A stretch of 5,758 nucleotides of DNA from an uncultured Ruminococcus sp. (GTDB taxonomy: Bacteria > Bacillota > Clostridia > Oscillospirales > Acutalibacteraceae), in the NCBI GenBank assembly GCA_902783065.1, contig CACZPV010000207.1, positions 1 through 5,758 on the forward strand. Direction: 5' to 3'. The notes under the pieces are model-generated. The model was not told the origin of the DNA. It did not search any database and saw nothing but the letters and a program-made list of their open reading frames with translations. Within the stretch, counting starts at the first letter, position 1; the number at the start of each line of letters is the position of its first letter. Both the position numbers and the translations under genes were made by a program. This document shows positions 1 through 3,985 of the stretch, piece after piece.

Positions 1-38
1 TTAGCCTTATTGAGAGTTTTTATATGCTTTGCTGCCAT
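1..38 (-). CDS. scfA: SCIFF six-cysteine ranthipeptide precursor, N-terminal 12 codons (cut by window edge)
   Basis: This is the start of a minus-strand gene that runs off the left edge. The ATG at 38 opens the frame M-A-A-K-H-I-K-T-L-N-K-A, with no stop before base 1. An AAAGGG ribosome site (47-52) lies 8 nt upstream, and a good promoter lies about 60 nt further up. The K-H-I-K-T-L-N string is what I recall as the conserved N-terminus of SCIFF (TIGR03973), a near-universal Clostridia peptide. In that family a roughly 45-residue precursor carries six cysteines, which the radical-SAM SPASM maturase ScfB converts to thioether crosslinks. The neighbour at 220-609 belongs to a family typically found beside SCIFF, which supports the call independently. 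The six-Cys core and the maturase would lie outside the window. The identification rests on 12 residues plus context. The alternative is an unrelated small gene. Confidence 0.72.
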   Translation of the reverse strand, partial: MAAKHIKTLNKA

Positions 39-44
39 CCGGAT

Positions 45-52
45 CACCCTTT
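45..52 (-). promoter_or_regulatory. Ribosome binding site of the SCIFF gene
   Basis: Read on the minus strand, AAAGGGTG ends 6 nt before the ATG at 38, and the AAAGGG core ends 8 nt before it. This is good Shine-Dalgarno geometry. It is the main reason for accepting the edge-cut frame as a real gene start. Confidence 0.7.
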
Positions 53-101
53 CGGTTTTGAATTAGCACAGCCAAAATATACTTTCAGCTGTCTTTTTAA
101 T

Positions 102-130
102 ATTTTATCATATATTGTCGTTAAATTCAA
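102..130 (-). promoter_or_regulatory. Promoter for the SCIFF gene
   Basis: On the minus strand, a -35 TTGAAT (125-130), a 17-nt spacer and a -10 TAAAAT (102-107) are preceded by the extended TGA element. Transcription would begin near base 95, giving a leader of about 57 nt. The SCIFF precursor can therefore be made independently of the yajC unit, as expected for an abundant peptide precursor. A short inverted repeat (136-152, TTCTGT/ACAGAA) sits just upstream of the -35 in very AT-rich DNA and could be an operator or chance. Called from sequence match only. Confidence 0.6.
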
Positions 131-219
131 TTATTTTCTGTAATTGACAGAATTTTTTCTTTTGATCAATATTAAAAAACAAACTTTCCGTATTTACATT
201 ATTATATATGCAAAAGCAT

Positions 220-609
220 TCAGCGTCTTTTACGCTTCTTTTTTCCGTTTACACCAAGGATTCCGCCGATTGCTCCCACCGGAATCATAGCTGCCAGACG
301 AAGCAGTGTCTGTACTGTAGGCTGTGCGCCGCAGCATACCGTCAATATCATAAGCAGCAAAAAGACGAGCACAGCGCATAAAGCGCCATACATCATCCCA
401 TTCTGTTTTCGTACTTTTGCACACAAAAAACCACCGGCGAAAGCGCCGATACATAAAGCCGAAATATTCACAGGAATGAACAACGATGTTTCAACATTCT
501 GCACTTTCACGGTAATAAAAGCATATACCAGCAAAATCAGAGTTGAAACAATTGTACCGGTTACGCTGCCGATTCCCAATGACCATGCCGCCGCTTTTTT
601 ATCATTCAT
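220..609 (-). CDS. TIGR04086 family small membrane protein (SCIFF-neighbour family)
   Basis: A 129-residue integral membrane protein of unknown function. Four hydrophobic segments are visible at about residues 10-34, 44-64, 72-93 and 102-121. They contain Gly-rich stretches (AFAGG near 56-60, GAIGGILG near 112-119). The protein ends in a strongly basic tail, NGKKKRKRR, which is probably cytoplasmic. Size, four-segment topology and position between yajC and the SCIFF gene match family TIGR04086, which is known from Clostridia as a companion of the SCIFF locus. The start is the ATG at 609, because AAAGGGG (618-624) lies 8 nt upstream. The in-frame GTG at 618 overlaps that site and is rejected. 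The gap to yajC is 111 bp with no convincing promoter or terminator, so co-transcription with yajC is likely. An accessory or export role for SCIFF is inference only. Confidence 0.82.
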   Translation of the reverse strand: MNDKKAAAWSLGIGSVTGTIVSTLILLVYAFITVKVQNVETSLFIPVNISALCIGAFAGGFLCAKVRKQNGMMYGALCAVLVFLLLMILTVCCGAQPTVQTLLRLAAMIPVGAIGGILGVNGKKKRKRR

Positions 610-617
610 AGCACCCA

Positions 618-624
618 CCCCTTT
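618..624 (-). promoter_or_regulatory. Ribosome binding site deciding the start of the TIGR04086 protein
   Basis: AAAGGGG on the minus strand is spaced 8 nt from the ATG at 609. It overlaps the upstream in-frame GTG (616-618), so that GTG cannot be the initiation codon served by this site. Confidence 0.7.
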
Positions 625-720
625 ATCAGGAGTTTATGCAATGCAGTTAACCTTTAGAACAGAACAACAGAACGATACAGAGAATCAAACCGGCACAAAA
701 ACTCGCCTTATTACAAACGG

Positions 721-1128
721 TTATTTATTTTTCTTGCCAAAAATACCCTTTTTTTCTTTTGTATCTTCCTCTTTTGTTTCCTTTTCTTCTTTTTTCTGCT
801 TATCAGGGGTATCAATAGAACTTACCGCCCATTTTTTGAAACGTATCCTTGTTTTATCGCTTCCTGTTTCCAGCACAAACGTATCATCATCTTCACGAAT
901 AGCAATTACCTTACCCACAACACCGCCGATAGTTGTTACATCGTCACCAATTTCAATGCTGCTGCGCATTGCTTCCTCTTCCTTTTGCTTTTTTCTTTGT
1001 GGGCGGATCAATATAAAATACATTGCTCCGAAAATCAGGATCCAGAAACCGAACATACCAGCGGTTGCCCAGGGATTCTGTTCTGCTGAAGCAGCAGATG
1101 CCGCATTATCAAGTAAAAAATAATTCAT
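721..1128 (-). CDS. yajC: Preprotein translocase subunit YajC
   Basis: A 135-residue YajC, the small inner-membrane accessory protein that associates with SecD-SecF and YidC at the Sec translocon. A short Ala/Asn-rich N-terminus (1-20) is followed by one membrane helix (about 23-42, GMFGFWILIFGAMYFILI). Next come the family signature RPQRKKQKE (42-50) and the conserved cytoplasmic domain, with I-x-I-G-D-D-V-T-T-I-G-G-V-V-G-K-V at about 58-74. After residue 105 there is a very charged Lys/Glu tail of about 30 residues ending GIFGKKNK; the length is otherwise usual. Two ATGs compete. The AAGGA site (1137-1141) is only 2 nt from the ATG at 1134 but 8 nt from the ATG at 1128, so 1128 is preferred. 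It has its own strong promoter and probably forms a unit with the TIGR04086 gene. secD/secF, often nearby in other Clostridia, are not in the window. Confidence 0.95.
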   Translation of the reverse strand: MNYFLLDNAASAASAEQNPWATAGMFGFWILIFGAMYFILIRPQRKKQKEEEAMRSSIEIGDDVTTIGGVVGKVIAIREDDDTFVLETGSDKTRIRFKKWAVSSIDTPDKQKKEEKETKEEDTKEKKGIFGKKNK

Positions 1129-1136
1129 TTTCATTT

Positions 1137-1141
1137 TCCTT
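1137..1141 (-). promoter_or_regulatory. Ribosome binding site of yajC, favouring the second ATG
   Basis: AAGGA on the minus strand lies 2 nt from the upstream ATG (1134) and 8 nt from the downstream ATG (1128). Normal spacing points to 1128 as the main start. The two products would differ by only two residues. Confidence 0.6.
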
Positions 1142-1143
1142 TC

Positions 1144-1184
1144 TTCCGTAAGCTTTTCGGAATCAGGTCAGTACCCGACCGAAA
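1144..1184 (-). promoter_or_regulatory. yajC leader with two mutually exclusive hairpins
   Basis: The roughly 58-nt leader of yajC can fold in two ways that share the same bases. Stem A pairs 1179-1184 with 1155-1160 (TTTCGG with CCGAAA). Stem B pairs 1158-1162 with 1144-1148 (TTCCG with CGGAA) and ends 2 nt before the ribosome site. Bases 1158-1160 are used by both, so the two cannot form together. A small GGTC/GACC helix (1166-1169 with 1177-1180) is a further alternative. Stems are only 5-6 bp, and I recognise no riboswitch class. Regulation is inference. Confidence 0.3.
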
Positions 1185-1192
1185 CAAATAAC

Positions 1193-1221
1193 ATTATAAC
1201 AGGCATCGGACAAACATTCAA
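1193..1221 (-). promoter_or_regulatory. Promoter for yajC and the TIGR04086 gene
   Basis: On the minus strand, -35 TTGAAT (1216-1221), a 17-nt spacer and a perfect -10 TATAAT (1193-1198) with extended TGT form a strong housekeeping-type promoter. Predicted transcription starts near 1186. yajC therefore does not depend on readthrough from tgt. Confidence 0.75.
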
Positions 1222-1270
1222 GTGTTTTTATAATTTTATTTACTCAAATAATCATATCGCCGGGCGGCAC

Positions 1271-1335
1271 GCACTTTTCACCGAGGGGGGAGAACCCTAT
1301 GTTTAAAAACATCTGCACTTTACGAAAGGGGGGAG
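1271..1335. repeat. Imperfect direct repeat with G6 runs in the tgt-yajC spacer
   Basis: Two copies of a roughly 22-nt motif lie 44 bp apart at 1271-1292 and 1315-1335. Each has GCACTTT, a few variable bases, and then AGGGGGGAG (1284-1292 and 1327-1335). Between them is a small palindrome (1299-1312, ATGTTT/AAACAT). On the tgt transcript the copies read as C6 runs downstream of the tgt stop. I see no classical U-tract terminator for tgt in this spacer, so this element may mark the 3' end or be a protein or RNA binding site. Function is unknown. Confidence 0.55.
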
Positions 1336-1351
1336 TTTTATCATCTGTCTT

Positions 1352-2482
1352 TCAGCATTTTGTATCCAGTATTATTTTGTAGTTATTGTAAAATTCCTCA
1401 AAAGTACCGTTTTCAAGTTCTTCACGAATACGCATCAGCAGAGTATTATAAAAATATACATTATGCATCACACACAGCCGCATCGCAAGCATTTCTCCGC
1501 TTTTAAAAAGATGTCGGATATAGGCTCTTGTAAAATTACGGCATACAGGACAATCACATTCATTATCAAGCGGCTCGGTATCAAGTGCATATTTTTCATT
1601 CATCATATTCCTGCGTCCGGACCATGTAAAAACATTAGCATGCCGGGCATTGCGTGTCGGCATCACACAGTCAAACATATCAATTCCCCGGTGTACAGCC
1701 TCCAATATATTGACGGGTGTTCCCACTCCCATCAGATATCTTGGTTTATCCTCAGGCATATATTCCTCAACAACATCAAGGATATGATACATTTCTTCTG
1801 CGCTTTCACCCACTGCCAATCCCCCTACTGCATAGCCGTCCAGTTCAAGATCCCTGATCCGCTTCATATGTTCAATTCGCAGATCATCGTAAGTTGAACC
1901 CTGGTTAATTCCAAACAGCATCTGACGGCGATTAATAGTAGTTTCCAGACTGTTCAGTTCTTTCAGCTTATCCCTGCAGCGGCAAAGCCACCGAAAAGTA
2001 CGTTCACAGGAGCGTTTTGTATAATCGTATTCAGCAGGATTTTCAATACATTCATCAAATGCCATTGCAATCGTTGATCCCAGATTAGACTGGATCGTCA
2101 TGCTTTCTTCAGGACCCATAAAAATTCGGTGACCATCAATATGTGATGCAAACGTTACTCCTTCTTCTTTAATATTACGCAGTTTGGCAAGTGAAAAGAC
2201 CTGAAATCCGCCGCTGTCTGTCAGAATTGGTCCGTCCCATCTGGTGAATTTGTGCAGACCTCCAAGTTTTTTTACATTCAGATCCCCCGGCCGAAGATGC
2301 AGATGATAAGTATTGCAAAGCTGCACCTGACAGCGCAGTTCTTTCAGATCCAATGCAGAAACCGCTCCTTTGATAGCACCGCAAGTTGCTACATTCATAA
2401 AAGCCGGAGTTTGTACAACACCATGCGGAGTAATGATTTCACCTCGTCTTGCTTTTTCCTGCTTTTTTATCAATCGATACAT
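1352..2482 (-). CDS. tgt: tRNA-guanine(34) transglycosylase (queuosine biosynthesis)
   Basis: A 376-residue enzyme that swaps guanine-34 of GUN-anticodon tRNAs for the queuosine precursor preQ1. The TIM-barrel motifs are present: NTYHL (57-61), TDSGGFQVFS (88-97, with Asp89), FDE (142-144), Gln194 in GINQG, and YAVGGLAVGE (217-226). The nucleophile is Asp271 in MFDCVMPTR. The zinc site is Cys309, Cys311, Cys314 and His340. Val224 in the GLAVG loop is the bacterial preQ1-type residue; eukaryotic queuine enzymes have a smaller residue there. The usual QGG after Gln194 is QGS. Length is typical. The start is the ATG at 2482, with AGGA (2492-2495) 9 nt upstream; the in-frame TTG at 2500 overlaps the ribosome site region and is rejected. 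No preQ1 riboswitch and no clear promoter is visible upstream. The downstream neighbour yajC is the classical partner of tgt. Confidence 0.97.
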   Translation of the reverse strand: MYRLIKKQEKARRGEIITPHGVVQTPAFMNVATCGAIKGAVSALDLKELRCQVQLCNTYHLHLRPGDLNVKKLGGLHKFTRWDGPILTDSGGFQVFSLAKLRNIKEEGVTFASHIDGHRIFMGPEESMTIQSNLGSTIAMAFDECIENPAEYDYTKRSCERTFRWLCRCRDKLKELNSLETTINRRQMLFGINQGSTYDDLRIEHMKRIRDLELDGYAVGGLAVGESAEEMYHILDVVEEYMPEDKPRYLMGVGTPVNILEAVHRGIDMFDCVMPTRNARHANVFTWSGRRNMMNEKYALDTEPLDNECDCPVCRNFTRAYIRHLFKSGEMLAMRLCVMHNVYFYNTLLMRIREELENGTFEEFYNNYKIILDTKC

Positions 2483-2491
2483 ACACTCTAA

Positions 2492-2497
2492 TCCTCT
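2492..2497 (-). promoter_or_regulatory. Ribosome binding site deciding the tgt start
   Basis: AGAGGA on the minus strand lies 9 nt before the ATG at 2482. The in-frame TTG (2498-2500) directly abuts this site and so cannot use it. Homologous Tgt proteins also begin close to the Y-R-L/F-I-K segment that follows this ATG. Confidence 0.65.
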
Positions 2498-2537
2498 CAA
2501 TATGCTGTCTTTTCCATTTAAGCAGCTTTATAAATAT

Positions 2538-2572
2538 TGTTTGCCGCCATGCTTCCGGCATGGCGGCAAACA
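2538..2572 (-). terminator. Perfect 15-bp hairpin between the Imm33-like gene and tgt
   Basis: TGTTTGCCGCCATGC (2538-2552) pairs perfectly with GCATGGCGGCAAACA (2558-2572) around a 5-nt loop. It begins 18 nt after the stop of the 249-residue gene and is the natural end of that transcript. On the minus strand the stem is followed only by ATATTTATAAAG, not a clean U-run. Termination may therefore be partial, leaving some readthrough into tgt, which has no obvious promoter of its own. Confidence 0.62.
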
Positions 2573-2590
2573 TCATCAGTTTTCTTCGGA

Positions 2591-3340
2591 TTATTCTCCA
2601 GCCGTTTCATCCGCCGCTGTGGGAGAATCAGATTCTCCGCCGCTTTGTTGTGCAGCCTCGGCAGCTGCTCTTTGTGCAATAGCACGTCTTCTGTCATCTG
2701 CTGTTGTAAATTCAAGTGGGTTATCATCCTTATCAACCAGTGCAGTCATAAGATTATCATGGAAAACAGCCAACGTACCCACCGGCATCTGGAGAACTCT
2801 TAGTGCTTCTCCTCTGAATTTCATCAGTTCATATGTAGGAACAGTCATCAGTTCATCCGGCTCATGCTTGCCCTCATTTTCATCATTAAGAAGTCCGAAA
2901 TACCAGCCGGAATCGCCGTTTTTTGTTTTCTCAGAACGGTTCATGTAAACATCAGGTGCATTAATTGCTTCCTTAAGAACAAGGAGAGTATCACTATACA
3001 GAGTAGGTTCAGGCTGTTCTACATTTGCTTTCATATTAGTATCCACCTGCATATTCTGAACAATAAGCGGATCTGTACAATCATCTGTTCTGAGTTTAAA
3101 CGGATCATTCTTATAATCTGCTGTCTGAACTACATAATAAACGAAATTTTTATCTTGTCTTTTGCTCAGATAATACCTTGCCCAACCATAATTGAGTGCA
3201 AAATTCGGACTGAAAATATTTGTCTGCTGGCTAAGCTGATTAAACGTACGCAAAAGCGCAGTGGCAGCATTCTGCAAGCGAGCATTGGTATAAAGCTTGA
3301 CTTTCTTATTATTGATTTCTGTTTCAAAAGTAATCATCAT
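2591..3340 (-). CDS. DUF2185/Imm33-like protein with extra N-terminal region
   Basis: A 249-residue soluble protein with no signal peptide or membrane segment. Residues about 117-210 resemble DUF2185, known as the Imm33 immunity-protein domain. They have D-S-G-W-Y-F-G (143-149), an acidic segment, a Y-E-L-M-K-F helix (170-175) and Q-M-P-V-G-T-L-A-V-F (184-193), matching that family's SGW-x-F and P-x-G-T pattern from memory. Residues 1-100 form a separate region (VKLYTNARLQNAATALLRTFNQL near 14-36) that I cannot name. The tail after 211 is low-complexity Ala/Glu/Ser/Gln and probably disordered. AGGAG (3346-3350) is 5 nt from the ATG at 3340 and 8 nt from the ATG at 3337, so either start is possible. 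It is a one-gene unit, with a strong promoter upstream and a hairpin downstream. No polymorphic toxin or secretion gene is adjacent, so a true immunity function is unproven. Confidence 0.62.
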   Translation of the reverse strand: MMITFETEINNKKVKLYTNARLQNAATALLRTFNQLSQQTNIFSPNFALNYGWARYYLSKRQDKNFVYYVVQTADYKNDPFKLRTDDCTDPLIVQNMQVDTNMKANVEQPEPTLYSDTLLVLKEAINAPDVYMNRSEKTKNGDSGWYFGLLNDENEGKHEPDELMTVPTYELMKFRGEALRVLQMPVGTLAVFHDNLMTALVDKDDNPLEFTTADDRRRAIAQRAAAEAAQQSGGESDSPTAADETAGE

Positions 3341-3399
3341 TAATTCTCCTGTCTGATTTTATTTTTCAAAAGCCGGCAGCAACACGGTGACGCAAACAT
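3340..3399 (-). CDS. Possible 19-residue leader peptide with Cys-Cys-Cys, overlapping the next start
   Basis: A short ORF lies in the roughly 88-nt leader of the Imm33-like gene. Its ATG is at 3399 and its stop TAA at 3340-3342 shares one A with the downstream ATG (TAATG), the classical layout for translational coupling. AGGG (3405-3408) lies 5 nt upstream as a ribosome site. The predicted peptide begins M-F-A-S-P, has three consecutive Cys codons (TGT TGC TGC) at residues 6-8, and is basic afterwards (RLLKNKIRQEN). Predicted transcription starts about 29 nt upstream, so the ORF lies wholly inside the mRNA. It could be a regulatory leader peptide, a coupling device or chance. No attenuator hairpin with a U-run is evident in the leader. 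Confidence 0.4.
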   Translation of the reverse strand: MFASPCCCRLLKNKIRQEN

Positions 3400-3434
3400 T
3401 TTCACCCTACTTCCAACTAAAACCTTTAATATCC

Positions 3435-3463
3435 ATTGTATAACATAACAAAAGTAATGTCAA
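3435..3463 (-). promoter_or_regulatory. Strong promoter for the Imm33-like gene
   Basis: On the minus strand, a perfect -35 TTGACA (3458-3463), a 17-nt spacer and -10 TACAAT (3435-3440, five of six bases) are near-consensus for the housekeeping sigma factor. Predicted start is near 3428. The promoter lies inside the terminal reading frame of the broken kinase, showing that this stretch of the kinase frame is really the regulatory region of the neighbouring gene. Confidence 0.78.
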
Positions 3464-3469
3464 TCCCCA

Positions 3470-3484
3470 CCGGCGAGCCGCCGG
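3470..3484. repeat. GC-rich palindrome beside the kinase break point
   Basis: CCGGCG AGC CGCCGG is a perfect 6-bp GC-only inverted repeat with a 3-nt loop. It sits 7 bp upstream of the -35 of the Imm33-like promoter and 7 bp beyond the last kinase-like codon. It is far more GC-rich than its surroundings. It lacks a U-run on either strand, so it is not a standard terminator. It could be a remnant of the lost kinase end, an operator, or a rearrangement scar. Confidence 0.45.
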
Positions 3485-3942
3485 ACCCTTAATGTGAAAT
3501 TCTATGATTTTTACGGTACCGTAATCATCAATCATGATATTTGTCGGCGTGATATCCCTGTGGACAATATTGTTCTGATGAAGGACAGACAGCCCACTGC
3601 ATATCTGGAGCATGATATCGATAATAATATCGTCATCCGGATGTGTTCTTTCGCAAAATATTTCCAGTGTGGCACCGGACACAAACTGCTCGATTACAGT
3701 ACAGACTCCGCTGTCCGATACCGCATCGTGAACACGTATTGATATTTTTATGATTGATATTACAAAGCGTTTTGTGAACCTCATATTCACTTTCCGGCAT
3801 TGTTTTTTTGACCATAAACTGCCCGCTTATATTATTCCGGATCAGTACAGTATTATTGTTGTACTGATAAACCGGTTCAAATTGCCACAATCCGTATTTT
3901 TCACGATTATCCATTCTGCATCTTCTTTTCTGAAATATTTTG

Positions 3943-3951
3943 TGATATAAT
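3943..3951 (+). promoter_or_regulatory. Extended -10 promoter of the HTH regulator gene
   Basis: TG-A-TATAAT is a perfect -10 with the extended TG element. The -35 region (around 3923-3928, TTCTTT) is poor, as is common when the extended element is present. Predicted start is near 3958, giving a leader of about 28 nt with AAGGA (3973-3977) 8 nt before the ATG. It overlaps the opposing kinase promoter. Confidence 0.6.
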
Positions 3952-3958
3952 TTTACCA
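3950..3958 (-). promoter_or_regulatory. Extended -10 promoter of the kinase-like gene
   Basis: On the minus strand TG-G-TAAAAT forms an extended -10. The -35 region (about 3973-3978) is poor. Predicted start is near 3943, giving a leader of about 29 nt. The hexamer shares bases 3950-3951 with the opposing TATAAT, so RNA polymerase should not be able to open both at once. AAATATTT (3933-3940) and TAATATTT (3959-3966) flank the pair and could form a symmetric operator. Confidence 0.5.
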
Positions 3959-3985
3959 TAATATTTAACATAAAGGAAGATATAA

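Larger units (their letters stand above)
3407..3914 (-). pseudogene. Frameshifted, C-truncated Ser/Thr-kinase-like gene
   Basis: The remains of a eukaryotic-like protein kinase. The first frame, from the ATG at 3914, carries the N-lobe with the ATP lysine region (MVKK, 34-37) and the C-helix (YEVHKTL, 44-50). It loses homology after NINHKNI and stops at 3633. The kinase continues in another frame from about 3738 (IRVHDAV), then VIEQFVSGATL, LHQNNIVHRDITPTNIM with the catalytic HRD Asp and the downstream Asn, and VKIIEFHI. Removing one A at 3739-3740 joins the frames. The magnesium-binding DFG motif reads EFH, an Asp-to-Glu change. Homology ends near 3491, and the last 27 codons are the neighbour's promoter region, so the activation loop and most of the C-lobe are missing. 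A regulatory pseudokinase is conceivable, but the frameshift argues for decay. It is divergent from the HTH gene, a pairing typical of ruminococcal kinase/regulator cassettes as I recall. Confidence 0.8.

Noticed and set aside
136..159. TTCTGT/ACAGAA hairpin followed by T6 on the plus strand, resembling a terminator
   Set aside because: No plus-strand gene precedes it, the stem is only 6 AT-rich base pairs, and on the minus strand it has no U-run. It is at most an operator near the SCIFF promoter.
476..1123. Long plus-strand open frame over the yajC and TIGR04086 region
   Set aside because: It is antisense to two well-supported genes, rich in Ser/Phe/Ile from reverse-complement codon bias, and has no ribosome site or domain.
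1299..1382. Plus-strand 27-codon ORF starting after GAGGGGGGAG
   Set aside because: It has an attractive ribosome-site-like G run 6 nt upstream, but the run is part of the duplicated repeat, no adequate -35 accompanies the nearby TATAAT (1229-1234), and its last third is antisense to tgt.
2483..2590. preQ1 riboswitch upstream of tgt
   Set aside because: The spacer holds only the 15-bp hairpin. The A-rich tail and compact pseudoknot expected of preQ1 classes are not visible.
2370..3343. Plus-strand open frames opposite tgt and the Imm33-like gene
   Set aside because: They are shadows of minus-strand coding sequence with no ribosome sites and no recognisable motifs.
3407..3490. Insertion sequence or group II intron end at the kinase break
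   Set aside because: I find no transposase fragment, no terminal inverted repeats, no target duplication and no intron domain V. The DNA is explained by the palindrome and the neighbour's promoter.
3735..3745. Programmed ribosomal frameshift joining the two kinase frames
   Set aside because: No slippery heptamer, internal ribosome site or downstream pseudoknot is seen, and the joined product would still lack most of the C-lobe. Simple mutation is more likely.
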